The notes under the pieces: model-generated
The model's database searches: none
Told to the model about the DNA's origin: nothing
Seen by the model: only the letters and a program-made list of their open reading frames with translations
Made by a program: the position numbers and the translations under genes
Shown: positions 22,647 to 33,086 of the stretch, one piece after another
How positions within the stretch are numbered: the first letter of the stretch is position 1
Layout: the number at the start of each line of letters is the position of its first letter
From: Trichosporon coremiiforme
Lineage: Eukaryota > Basidiomycota > Tremellomycetes > Trichosporonales > Trichosporonaceae
Assembly (NCBI GenBank): GCA_039545355.1
Contig: BCJJ01000002.1
Span: 217,128-281,127 of the forward strand
Direction of reading: 5' to 3'
DNA length: 64,000 bases

Positions 22647-23965
22647 TTACGCGGCCAAGACTTCGAGCTCGGGCTCGTGCTCCGCGTGGCCCGAGTCGCT
22701 GTGTCCTGACCGCTCGAGCGCGCGCTCGGCGCGCTTCACGGCGTTTTCGGCACGCGCGATCGCCTTCTCGGCGGTAGCGAGGGATGGGCGGGACACCTTG
22801 CGGTTTAACGATTTGCTGGCGGAGGACGGCGAGGTGACGAGGGAATCGTGCGACTGGCGCGCCTTCACACGGGTCGGCGTGCCGAGCGCCTCGGCGCGGG
22901 TGGCCGCTGCACGCGCACGGCTGGCGGCCGTACCCTGCATCAGCCGTGACGTGCTGCTGGTACTGCGCGCCGTCGAGTCGTTCGAGGTCGTAGAGGCCGT
23001 CGAAGTGCGCGGACGCCGCGGCGCTGTAGTCGTCACAGGGGGGCTGCGCGAGCTGCCAACGCTGCTGCGAGGGCGCGGGTGCGGGGTATGGGGTTCGTTC
23101 GGGGACTGCGGGCGGTTCTTGCTCTTCGCTAGGCTGCTAGCCGTGTGCTTCTGAGGAGACGCCGAGGTACGGGGTTCGCGTTCGCGCAATCGCTCCGAGG
23201 TCGAGCTGTGCGTGCCTCCAGTGGAGGAGGGCTTCAGTTTGGGGGTCGACTTGGTCGAGCGGGGCGACGTGGTAGCGTCGGGGCGTAAGTTCACCTTAGA
23301 CCGCGAGTGCGACAGCGGCTTAGTCGTAGTCGACGGTGATAAAGGGGTTCTGTGGTTTGCATGCGGAGATTTGGGTGCGGTGCGGCGGCGGGGATGATCG
23401 TCGTGCGGGTGATTCACAGAAGCATTCTCCTTGTCTTTGTCGTCCTTCCCTCCTTGCCTCTGGTCAACGACTTGTCGGATGGACGGAGGGGGAGAAGGAG
23501 CCTGAGCAGGATCTGACTCTTGTGTCGAGATAGCGGGGGCATGGGCGGACTCAGCTGATTCAGCTTCAGGATCGGTGGGGGAAGGGGGAACGGAAGAGAT
23601 GCTGGGGATGGAGAGAATGCTGGCGGCGGCGTCAACGACGGCAGGGGTTGAGACCGAGGTGGGAAGGCTCGAGGTCGAGTTCGAGTCCGGGCCCGAGTCA
23701 AAGCTTGAGCTCAAGCCCAGGACAGAGTTACCATCGAGGAAGGTGCCAGGCTTGACGGGGGCCGAGACGACACGGCGAGCTTCGCGGGCTGCTACGCGGG
23801 CGTCTCTGTCAGCCGCGATCTGGAAGCGGTTGACGAGGGCTGCGACCTGTTGCTTGTCAGTAAGATGTGATCAAGCGAAGGGGGCGCACGTTTCCTTGCG
23901 ATCTGTCGATCGGGAGCGGCCTGTCTGTCAGCAGATTCCACGACGGACAGGAGGGTCACCCACAT
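22647..23965 (-). CDS. Ser/Thr/Pro-rich low-complexity protein, unknown
   Basis: The main exon runs from acceptor 23846 to the stop at 22647. It opens with VAALVNRFQIAADRDARVAA, then becomes Ser/Thr/Pro-rich with basic SP and TP sites, and ends in an amphipathic helix (TAEKAIARAENAVKRAERAL, about residues 355-375 of the model). There is no ATG in frame within this exon. The only plausible start nearby is ATG-TGG at 23965-23960, followed by a GTGACC donor, which gives a 105-nt intron and keeps frame (about 402 aa). A 31-nt extra exon inside that intron is conceivable but breaks frame. The 5' end is uncertain. The protein is probably disordered; its function is not recognised. Confidence 0.6.
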
Positions 23966-25558
23966 TTGGAGCTTTTGCCTGCGCTCAGGACGGTAATATT
24001 ATAAGTGAATGGGGTGAGGAATGGAGAGAAGGAATGAGTGTGGGCCGGGTGCAAGAGAGAGTGACAGAGAAATTAAGAGTCGTGATCGAAAAGCGAGATC
24101 GCGGAAGGGACTTGAGTGAATGACAGCGTGTTGAGCAGGTGGTTCTTGGTGAGAGTGACAGTAACGGGAGTGCTCGAGCTGGCACACAGCACACTGCACC
24201 GACTCTACTGTAGCACCGTAGCACCGTAGCGCGTGCGCTGTCCCACAGGTTCCACAGGGCGTTGGGACGCGTCCTGCCGCGGCCGCTCCTGAGCCTACCC
24301 ACCACCTGAGCCGGCTACGCCTGAGCGTCCTCCACCGCGTCCACCCCGCCCTGTACGCGCCCTAAAGCCGGAACCTATTACGGCATTCTACCCGTTCTTC
24401 GGCACATGCACTCCACACACGTCAACACTAAATCAACACACGCTGCATCGCACTGCATCGCTCCCGCGCTCCCCCATCACCGCCCCCGTCGGTGCCAGCT
24501 GCAACTTTTGTCCCGCAGTGTCTCTCGGAACCCGGGACGAGCGGCTATGATCCAGTCCTCGACAATTCACTCGGAGCGCGAAACAGACAATGAATCGGCC
24601 GCCATGAATTCATCCAGCGAACAAAAGGGAGAAGACGCCGCGTTGAACCCTAACCTTCCCCTGCGTTCTCTGCCGTCTCGTCGTCGAATCGCCTCTTTCA
24701 GCGCCCGAAACCCGACATCCAAGGGACTGCACAAGGGAGACACCTTCCGGCGATAACGATTAACACGCGACACGTCTGCTGCCCGACCGCCCCGTGTGCC
24801 GAGAACAGCGGACCACATACCGCCATCGCTCTCGCCTCTCATGTTCTAGGGATTGGACGAATCACACTCCGATTCCAGCTCCCCTCGCCGCAATCTTAAC
24901 CTTCCCCGCTGAGTAGGCACGTGCACGGTGACCCAAGGACCTCCCCACACACCGATGCCGGCGTGCACAGCTTGCTCAGAGTGCAGGAACCGGGCCCGGG
25001 CAGAGCACGGCGCGGCGTCAATCGTGCGAATCTCGTCTTCTCTCATCCTGGCCCCCTCACGCAAAGCCACCAACGCCAAGGGCCCCAGCACCCCCGGTAC
25101 GCATGGCTGCTCTATGTCGGGCGCACACAGCGCACCGTCGCGCAACGCGTCCCCGTCTCGCCGTTTCAAATCTCGCTAGAATCGAGTCAAACGCCAGTTC
25201 TCCTTCTCCCGATGTGTCCCTCGTCAACCACCTCAGCAACAGACACCGCCACCAGTCACGGCGGCAGCGGCTACATCCGCTGGCATCATCGGCACCGAGA
25301 CGGATTCGTCCAGTGCAATGCCACGGCCCAGAACTTTCCGACAGGCGCGAGGATGACTTCACTCTCATATCAAGCGACGGGAGCTAACAGACCAGACCAG
25401 GATGAACTGGACGGGCATTCGATCTCCATGACTGTAGCCAAGCCGAATGTCAAGTATGTGCGTCTCCCTGCCCACCCTTGTATATCGCCATAACCCCTCT
25501 CCGCGCTCGCACCCACGCCGCCGCGGCCGAGGCTTTGTCCTCGGAGTTCGTTACCATC
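23966..25558. other. Gap upstream of tRNA-Ile
   Basis: No gene is confidently supported. A frame on the plus strand at about 24955-25100 starts MPACTACSECRNRARAEHG and ends at a possible donor, but I could not build a continuing model. A short tandem repeat of CCGTAGCA-like units lies at about 24210-24231. Confidence 0.4.
24210..24231. repeat. Short tandem repeat, GTAGCACC units
   Basis: About two and a half copies of an 8-nt unit (GTAGCACC) in direct tandem, outside genes. Confidence 0.7.
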
Positions 25559-25651
25559 GGCCGCTTAGCTCAGCTGGTTAGAGCATCGTACTAATAGGCA
25601 GTCTGCCCATTAGTCATGCGGAGGTCGGCAGTTCGATCCTGTCAGTGGTCA
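25559..25651 (+). tRNA. tRNA-Ile(AAT) with a 19-nt intron
   Basis: Acceptor stem GGCCGCT pairs with AGTGGTC (two G-U pairs). The D arm is GCTC/GAGC, the anticodon stem TCGTA/TGCGG and the T arm GGCAG-TTCGATC-CTGTC. The anticodon loop reads CTAATA, then an intron at 25597-25615, then A, giving anticodon AAT. The intron sits after position 37, the canonical eukaryotic site, and contains ATTAG, which can pair with the anticodon as in other split nuclear tRNAs. The discriminator is A. Confidence 0.93.
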
Positions 25652-25652
25652 G

Positions 25653-25657
25653 TTTTT
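25653..25657 (+). terminator. RNA polymerase III T-run after tRNA-Ile
   Basis: Five T residues start two nucleotides after the discriminator base. Confidence 0.8.
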
Positions 25658-26220
25658 GCATCCCCGAGAACGTCGAGAACGCTGCTGAGGAAGAGGACAA
25701 AGTGGAGGCTTGAGGACGTTTGGCGGGGAGGTAGAAGGAGAGAGTGTGGTAATCCGCCTCTGTTGCGCCTGTACGCCCATACGTGTTTTGGAAGGCGCTG
25801 TGGTTATTTTGCGAATTTGACTGGATATTAGTGGAATTCATGTCTTTCATTCGACGAAGACGGCTGATCTTTTCTGCACATATCACCAGAGAGACCTGCA
25901 CGCATCAGTGCGCAACGCGGTACGGCGACGTCGAAAATGATGAGGAATGACAGGCGGAGCAGGGTGGGCTTGCACACGCTCACATTGTTGGATCGCCGTG
26001 CGATCGTCGCCTCTCTGCACGAGGCGCATGCAATCTGTCGCACGAAGATCCGATTAACCGCTCAGTGCATGGCTGCGGTTTCTATCGACACCAGTTCCTT
26101 GTCTCAGTTTCAGGATGCCCCGCTCGACGTGTGCTGTGTGCGCACCCTCACTCTATTGACAGTTGAAGTTCAACATTACACGTAAAGCATTGCATTGTGC
26201 ACAAGAAGGGCGACTCCTTT

Positions 26221-26957
26221 TCAGCACCAGCCGTCCCAATCTCTCCTATCGAGAGAAGAGCGGAGCAAGTCAGCCGATGAGTGCACATCTTTCTCCCCCT
26301 CGACGTGAAACTTCGTCATCATGAAGGCGTAGAAAAACTTCGGCGGAGCCAGCCTCCAAGTCAGCCTCGGAATCAGAGCGACAAAGGTGGTCGTCTTATG
26401 CGGTCCAAATGAATGAAATGTGGTCAGGCAAGCGGCGCACAGTGGTCCGTTGTCGGCCATGGCGCCGAGGGCGAAGCCGTCCTGCGGCGCGATGCAGTCG
26501 CGAGAGACAAGCGATGAAACTTCTTACAGAACGTACTCAGCGTCGGAGCGCAGTCGTACTTCTGCATGAACCTGATGACGTCTAGGAACGTCTCGAGCGT
26601 GCGCTCATCGACCTGATCGTCGTTGGTCGTAACACCATAGTGCTCGTTCGCCGGAACGGCAAGCTTGGAGTGGACAGCCATGTGGAGGAGACTGCTTTCG
26701 TCTCGATGTCAATGTCGGTGAAGGTGATCTCCAGCGGACTGTGGGCTGGGGCATCACGGAAACAGAGCTGCTCTGTTAGCTTATTCCAAGCGGGAGAAAA
26801 GCACTCTTCTCCTTGTCAGAAATTTCACGAACCTGGCATGGAAAAGGACGTAAGAAGACGCCTTGAAACGTCATCCATCGCTCGAGTTGAGGGTGAAGCT
26901 GCCGTCTTGCCACTCAGGATGATCTTCGTAGGTGACGAGACCCCCGGAATCGGCCAT
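26221..26957 (-). pseudogene. BTB/POZ-like family copy B, nonsense and frameshifted
   Basis: Starts at ATG 26957 with the family N-terminus (LVTYEDHPEWQDGSFTLNSSDG). TGA at 26873-26871 then replaces the Trp of the DGW motif seen in copies C and F. The same frame continues RFKASSYVLFHA to a donor. After the intron, FRDAPAHSPLEITFTDIDIET can be read, then the frame slips to AVHSKLAVPANEHYG and TFLDVIRFMQKYDCAPTLS. It slips once more before QDGFALGAMADNGPLCAA and APPKFFYAFMMTKF. These blocks are in the same order as in C and F. One nonsense codon and at least two frameshifts exclude a normal product. Confidence 0.8.
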
Positions 26958-27240
26958 TGTGAAAGGTGGGAGAAGTGCTGATGGGGTCAATGTGAACTAT
27001 ACTAAGATGGAAAGAGACACACTATGGGTCACTTTTCGAAGACAGTGACGGCAATGAGGTTCTGCGCCCCTTCGTCGCCCGTTGCCTGTTGCCGCTCTCG
27101 CGCTTTCATGACGAGGTCAACACGAGGAAGGCGATCGACAGGCGGGGGCAGAATATTGACTCAGCTCATGTACACGACCAAAACATCCTCGTGAACGTCC
27201 CCTGCCGTTCGCCCTCCTCATCACTCTAGCATCCTTCCTC

Positions 27241-27944
27241 ATGCCTGTGGAGCTTGTCTCCATCCAAGACCATCCCGAGTGGCAGCACGGCGACTTCAGC
27301 CTCGTGTCATGCGACGGATGGTGCCTCAAGATCCCTTCTGCCACGCTATTCAAGGTTTGATGAGGTCTTCTTTCTGGAGCGAGAACTGATGCCGCAGTTC
27401 TATCTTCCGCAACACCCCCGGCGACTCTGATGGCACCGAGTCTGTGACCTTGCCAGAGGGTGGGATCGAGACCAAGGATGTGCTCGAGCGCTTCCTCCGC
27501 CTAATGCCTGCGCCACCCTACTCGCCGCTTTCCAACATTGCCATGTTCGGCGAGTTCAAAACCGAAGACCCGCTGCCGTTGGAGGAGATGCACGTGAAGC
27601 TCATCCAGTTTCTGCAGAAGTACGAGTGCGACCTTACACTGCAGACAGTGCTGCTGCGCTATCTCGCCCTCCTGGTGCAGGATAAGATGTGGGGCTGGCA
27701 GGCCTTCTGCCTCGGTGCGGTGGCGAAGTGCTCTGAGCTGAGTATGGCGAGCCTCCGCTTCCCGTTTGCAAAGTTGTTGGCGGGCGGTACTAGAGCGCAG
27801 CACGTTCCCCCTCAACTGTGGGCACACCTCAGCCCCGGGTACACCTACGCGCTGTCAGGGGCCGACAAGTGGACACAGCATGGTGACGAGGGCAGATCTG
27901 CAAAGGAGTTCAATGATGTCCTCCGTGCTTTTGGAACACCTTAA
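27241..27944 (+). pseudogene. BTB/POZ-like family copy C, broken at the first exon junction
   Basis: ATG 27241 opens VELVSIQDHPEWQHGDFSLVS and CDGWCLKIPSATLF, ending at the donor after 27354. The second part (SIFRNTPGDSDGTES onward) is open to TAA at 27944. It contains LIQFLQKYECDLTLQTVLLR, GWQAFCLGAVAKCSELSM and LSPGYTYALSGADKW. The donor leaves phase 0, but the second exon (acceptor 27397) needs phase 2. Where other copies have the pattern F-x-A-R at the exon end, C has only FK, consistent with a loss of about 5 nt. Either it is a young pseudogene or the true splice differs. It is divergent from copy B, with 283 bp between. Confidence 0.65.
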
Positions 27945-28437
27945 TGGCAGGTCCTGAGAACATTGGGCATGTCCAGCAAGCGCGAGCCGACCGTCTGTTC
28001 ATACTTTGAGCCACTGAAATGCATGCCAGTGATTGAATCGAGGGTGCACTGCAAGCCCCCAGCCTTGCACATAGGGACCGTCGCGAGCCTCATCGAGGAA
28101 ACAACAGGTGGCTGGTGCTGTCAGCTTTAGTGCAAACACCCATGCTGTCAACAAAGCGGTTGGAGGGCAAGGGGAACAGATACGTGGTTGATTGATCAGC
28201 ACAGTCGAGTCAACCGTCCACCACACACGGCGCACACGGCTCTCTGGCGGCTCACTCATATCAGATGCTTAACAACTCTGAGCATCTCATCATTCATGTC
28301 TCACGCTCACAGCTACGACATACATTCGTCATCTACTTTGCGACACCCGTGGCTACACAGTGTGCAGGACCTCCGATCCTCCAGGCGCCCCATTCGAGTC
28401 CACCAAACCGTCAGCCGATTCTTTGTCTCTATTCTCA
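27945..28437. other. Gap between BTB-like copies C and D
   Basis: Nothing coding is supported. It should contain the promoter remnant of copy D. Confidence 0.45.
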
Positions 28438-29210
28438 ATGTCCAGCAACTTCAATTTGGACCTTCCCCTGGAGGAAGACCACGGCTGGACACGGTGTGAA
28501 GCTAGTCTCGTCACGCTCGTTTCTTCCAACTTTGTTCGTCTCAGTGCCTCCGCTCATGTCCTAGCCTGGGCGAGGTGAGTTCTGTCACCATTTTTCGTCG
28601 CTGATCTCAGCCCTGTGTTCGCCGACATGCTCGCCCTTCCTCAGCGGCTCGGGTCTGCGGCCCGCTCGTTCCAGCTCACCGACTCTAACTTCGAGCGCGC
28701 TGCCGTCATTCGCATCTATCTGAACCTTAATCACGTGCCAGACGGACCGCTTGCCGTTCTCCGCCTCCTAACTAGAGTGGCGCGCAGACTTGGAAGACTG
28801 CTGTAGTTCTTGGACAAGTATGATTCGCAACCTGCTCTCAAGCAGCTGCGACTGTAGGTTGCCGAGGAGGCACTTCACCGAACGCTCGAGGACGATAACG
28901 CGTTCATCTTTGCAATGACGACGAACGACCTCGCGCTTTGCATCGAGATCATTCTCTACAGGTCATCATGGGACAACTCCGAATGCACCAAGTACCCCAC
29001 CGAGCTCCGAGCATCAAGGGCAAGGGCCTCGCCGACATGAGTGCCGCACCCCTCGTCTTTGCGACGCTGACCCCCTTCCCTTACTCCCGGGCCCTGGCCC
29101 CTGCTTCCGGGAAAATTGATGCCCTCAAGCGCCCAAAGTCGTTCAGCAGGAAGTTTCACAATGATGTCGTCGATGCCTCTCAGGGGATCGAGAAGTGTGA
29201 GTAAGACCAA
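28438..29210 (+). pseudogene. BTB/POZ-like family copy D, truncated by stop codons
   Basis: ATG 28438, exon to 28574, a 36-nt intron and a second exon from 28611 are well formed (SAHVLAWAR joined to SPVFADMLALPQRLGS, then FQLTDSNFERAAVIRIYLNL). TAG at 28804-28806 ends the frame after 110 aa. The same frame continues past it with FLDKYDSQPALKQLRL, a second TAG at 28855-28857, and AEEALHRTLEDDNAFIFAM then TNDLALCIEIILYR. A later frame (28.97-29.2 kb) carries LTPFPYSRALAPAS and DALKRPKSFSRKFHNDVV, matching the end of the 17.5 kb gene. A 110-aa product with only the BTB-like half is still possible. Overall this is a decayed copy. Confidence 0.75.
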
Positions 29211-30480
29211 CGTGCAACACGACGCTGACCGTAGTTGGTCCGGAAGTGTTTGGGGCTCCGAAGTTGTCTCCTGCGATCGCTCAGTCTCCCAATCTGCCAA
29301 GAGAGCTCCGGGAGAGCGACGACAACTAAACAAAGGGGAACAGTGACTGAGGTCTCGAGCATATGATTCGGACGGCTTACCATGTACGGCCATATCCGGA
29401 TCCAGCTTCCCAGCTCTGCTCACCCTTCGTGCTACTAACACTCCGTTGTCCAGTGCGCTCATCACAACGCTCACGGCTGACGCGTTGCCGACCCAGAACG
29501 TGCCTAGGTCGCGACGTCATACGGCGTGTCAGATCCTGAGGTTCCGCCATTGCCATTCACCACAGCTCGGAGGCGCTGGATGCCGAAGATCTCTCGTATC
29601 CGAAATGCGTGCTGTGCTTTCAGTCAGCGAGCTGAGGTCTGCGGAATTCCAGAGGGATCGTAACAGTTGAGAACTTGCTGACTGAGAGCAAGAGAGATTC
29701 GTCCTGCGAAGTTGAAGATCGATCTCAGTGCTGATCCAGTTGCGTGGAGCTTCCCACAACTGGACAATGGGCGGAGGAGCCGGGTTAGGGATATCGCTCG
29801 TCTGACGACCGTTGTGACACCGGGATGTGAGCCGGATGGAGTGGGCAAACACAACATGGCCGACCGAGCGCCATGACTTGGCGTTGATGGGGCAGATCTA
29901 GCGCATGGCGGATGGGGGGTAGTATCGGTCAGTCGGGCGCCTTTGCACTGAGACAACCTCTGTTGCCCTGGGACCTTGTTGGGGTCTCCAAAAGTGCATC
30001 ACCCAGGCGCTCTGAGACCGCGTATGTTCTCGTGATTATGCTTACGGAGATGTCCGATTTCAGCGGGTAGATTTCGTCTGGGAGCCGGACCCACAGCGGA
30101 ATCTCAAGCGTGTGATGCGCTTAGTGGGCTTAGCACGCTACCGTAGCTGCTGTCGACGTCCGAGGGCCGTCTTTCAATGCCCCGTAGCGGTTCACGAAGC
30201 AGCCTAGTGACGAGTGATGTGCGGAGAGGATGCAGAGCATGAGGGGATGCGGGGGGCCGAGCTTGAGCTAGAGCGCTAGGCTGGCGGGGTTGCAACGGTC
30301 AATCGAAACCAGGCGGCGAAGGCCGGCCGAAGCCGGGCCCGAAGCCACGCGACGCACCGGCAACGTCCCTTGCCGGCTGCCAGCACTTGGCCGACCAAGA
30401 CAGCGCACATCCGCCATATAAGCCTCGACGCATCTCCACCTCGTCCATCCCCCATCAGGCATACCCATAGCCCCGTCACC
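29211..30480. other. Gap upstream of the nitronate monooxygenase gene
   Basis: No coding frame is supported. The last 70 bp carry the TATA box of the next gene, preceded by a GC-rich stretch with repeated GAAGCC/GGCCG words (30.32-30.36 kb). Confidence 0.5.
30417..30422 (+). promoter_or_regulatory. TATA box of the nitronate monooxygenase gene
   Basis: TATAAG, 59-64 nt before the ATG at 30481. Confidence 0.6.
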
Positions 30481-31863
30481 ATGACCGCCCCTCTCCAGAC
30501 TGCCATCACCGAGCTCTTCGGCATCCAGCACCCCGTCATTCTCGCGTGAGTACGCCGAATCTGGTGGATGCGCCTCCACTCGGCGCAGGCCGCCCACCCT
30601 GTTCCTGGGATGCCCGACTAACAATGACAGGGGAATGAACGTCGCTGCTGGCCCCGGCCTGGCTGCCGCCGTTTCCAACGCCGGCGGTCTCGGTGTCATC
30701 GGTGGTATTGGTGAGTATAAAATAGGTATTCAGTATGGAAACTGACGATCAGGCTACACCCCCAAGGTCCTCCGCCAGGTCATCGGCGAGCTCAAGGCTG
30801 GCCTCAAGGACCCCAAGCTCCGTAAGTTTCAGCAATCTGCGTTAAAGACCCCCGCTGACATTCCAGCCTTCGGTGTCGACCTCCTCCTTCCCCAGGTCGG
30901 TGGCTCCGCCCGTAAGACCAACTACGACTACACCAAGGGCCAGCTTGACGAGCTCATCTCCGTTATCATCGAGGAGGGTGCCAAGCTCTTCGTCTGCGCC
31001 GTCGGTGTCCCTCCCAAGCACGTCGTCGACCGTCTCCACAAGCACAACATCCTTGTCATGAACATGGTCGGTGCCCCCAAGCACGTCGAGAAGGCTCTTG
31101 AGCGCGGTGTCGACATCATCTGCGCCCAGGGTGGCGAGGGTGGTGGCCACACCGGCTCTACCCCCTCCTCTATTCTCTGGGAGGAGTGCGTCGATCGCGT
31201 CAAGGGCAAGACCTCGCCTCTGACCGGCAAGCCCATCTACGTCGTCGCTGCTGGTGGTATCGCCGACGGTCGTGGTCTCGCTGCCGCCCTCATGTACGGC
31301 GCCCAGGCTGTCTGGGTCGGTACCCGCTTCGTCGCTTCGGTTGAGGCTGGCGCCCCCAAGTACCACAAGGACCTCGTCGTCTCCGCCGACTTCGGTGACA
31401 CTGCCACCTCGCTCATCTACACCGGTCGCCCCCTCCGTGTCCGCCGCACCGACTACGTCAAGTCCTGGGAGACTCCCGACCAGGTCAAGAAGATCCAGGA
31501 GCTCACCTCCCAGGGCAAGCTCCCCTTCGAGCTCGCTCTCGCCGAGAACCCCAAGCTCTCCATCCCCGGCCGCCCCTGGTAAGTCGCATACCCACACATT
31601 CTACCCCACCTCCACATCCGGTGCCTGACGCCACCTCCACCTCCACCTTCACCCCAGGCGACCACCAACAACACCTCAACCGACATCTTCACTCAACCTG
31701 CTCATGTTCTTTATGCTGATTTTCGCGCAGGCTTATGGGAGACGTTTCCGCGCGTATTAAGAGTGTTAAGCCGGCGAAGGAGATCATTGACGAGCTCGTC
31801 AACGGCGCGAAGGAGGCTCTCGAGAACGGCAACAAGTTCATCCGCAACAACGCCAAGCTCTAA
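30481..31863 (+). CDS. Nitronate monooxygenase (2-nitropropane dioxygenase family)
   Basis: Five exons: 30481-30545, 30631-30710, 30753-30821, 30867-31578 and 31731-31863, giving 352 aa. It is an FMN-dependent TIM-barrel enzyme that oxidises alkyl nitronates such as propionate-3-nitronate. Visible motifs are HPVILAGMN near the N-terminus (FMN phosphate side), AVSNAGGLGVIGG, ICAQGGEGGGHTG in the middle of the barrel, and the phosphate-binding AAGGIADGRGLAAALMYGA followed by VWVGTRF. The length fits the fungal enzymes. The last intron (152 nt) is longer than the others. Strong codon bias suggests good expression. It sits between decaying BTB-like copies but shows no sign of decay. Confidence 0.93.
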
Positions 31864-32048
31864 GTGCCCGCCGCGGTTTCCCCGGCCTAGATTGTTGTAG
31901 TAAAGCAGTTTAGTATGAGCAGTTCTTGAGATGCGACGTAAGAAGCTCCAACTGTGTGGCTGCATTGGCTTTGTGGCTGCATTGGGCTTTACATGCACTG
32001 GCTACTGACTGTTCGAATCAATTATCTGCAGGTCACTTCGCGGCCTAT

Positions 32049-32873
32049 CTACCGATACTCTTCCGGCTCCGACTTGACGACCGAACCCTCTTGAAGGCAC
32101 GAGGAGTGGTCGATGGGGGAAGAAGCCTCGCCCCGCTCCCTCGCAGCGTTATCGTACTCAAGTTCCTTCTTCGCAATCTCCAGGAGCTTGCGCCACGCGC
32201 CCGCGTTACGCAGCGAACCCGCGGTTTGCATCTTCTCCACCTCACGGCGCATGGTAGCGAGTGCGTAGAGATATGCAGGCTCGATGTCCGACCAGAGGTT
32301 AAGGGGGATGTCGGCCACCCCGAATGTTCTGCTCGGGACCATGGGCGCGATGTCCTCGTCCGCGACGGCGAGGTGGTACAGATGGACGTCCTCGGCAATC
32401 GCGCCAATGGTGAACGCCTGGGTGTCGGTGATCTCGCGACGGGCGAAGGCTCGTGCTGTCAGAAAACAGCAATGCAAGGATGTGGGGACAGCTCCAAGGA
32501 TGCAGGAAGCGGATCAGCGCGGGGACCTCCTGGACGTCGGTCGGGGTGATAGTCCCATTGGCGCCTGTACCGAAGTGGCTCTCCGTGATGAGACCCACGA
32601 AGTGATCCAGTGTTTGGGGTGTTTCGATTGCAGAGTCGAAGAACTGGATTGTATCGGGTGAGGTCCAGTTGGCCCCGCCGGATGCGGGGTGAAAGAGCGT
32701 GTTGAGGTCGCTTGGCACATGCGCAGAACTCAACTTACCTCGCAGCGTAGAAGAGATGATCGGTTCAACGTGTAGGCAAAGGAAACGTCGCCGCCAGCGG
32801 GGATCAGAATCACTTCGCCTGCTCCATAGTCGTACTCCTGGTTGCTGCGGAAGCCTGGCTTGGGCTCGGACAT
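32049..32873 (-). pseudogene. BTB/POZ-like family copy E, frameshifted
   Basis: ATG 32873 opens YDYGAGEVILIPAGGDVSFA up to a GTAAGT donor near 32738. The BTB-like continuation (SDLNTLFHPASGG, IQFFDSAIETPQTLDHFVGL) lies in a frame that needs either an indel or a novel 90-nt intron ending before FFDSAIET. After IRFLHPWSCPHILALLF a one-nucleotide slip near 32460 leads to ARAFARREITDTQAFTIGA and AEDVHLYHLAVADEDIAP. The family C-terminal block LWSDIEPAYLYALATMRREV follows, with the stop at 32049. The best reading is a pseudogene with one or two frameshifts. It is adjacent to and collinear with intact copy F. Confidence 0.65.
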
Positions 32874-33086
32874 GGTGACGGCGGATGAATGTGCGAAGTG
32901 GAAGTGGCAAAGGAGTTCGGCGTCGCTTGGTAACTGAAAGGCGGAGGTATGTTTATCTTTAGCTCCAAACGCGATCTGCCCGACCTCCCTTCTCCATGGC
33001 AACCTCGCCCTAGCATCCAGACAACCAGTGTCATGCATACCCAAAACAACTCAACGATCCAAGTATGCTACAGCTGAAACCAGACA

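Noticed and set aside
24921..25493. Overlapping plus-strand frames including CTACSECRNR
   Set aside because: A Cys pair motif is present, but no start-to-stop model with acceptable splice sites could be assembled and no family is recognisable.
28777..28806. A 30-nt intron that would remove the first TAG in copy D
   Set aside because: It is shorter than any other intron supported in the window (minimum 34 nt) and has a weak GTGGCG donor. It would also leave the second TAG.
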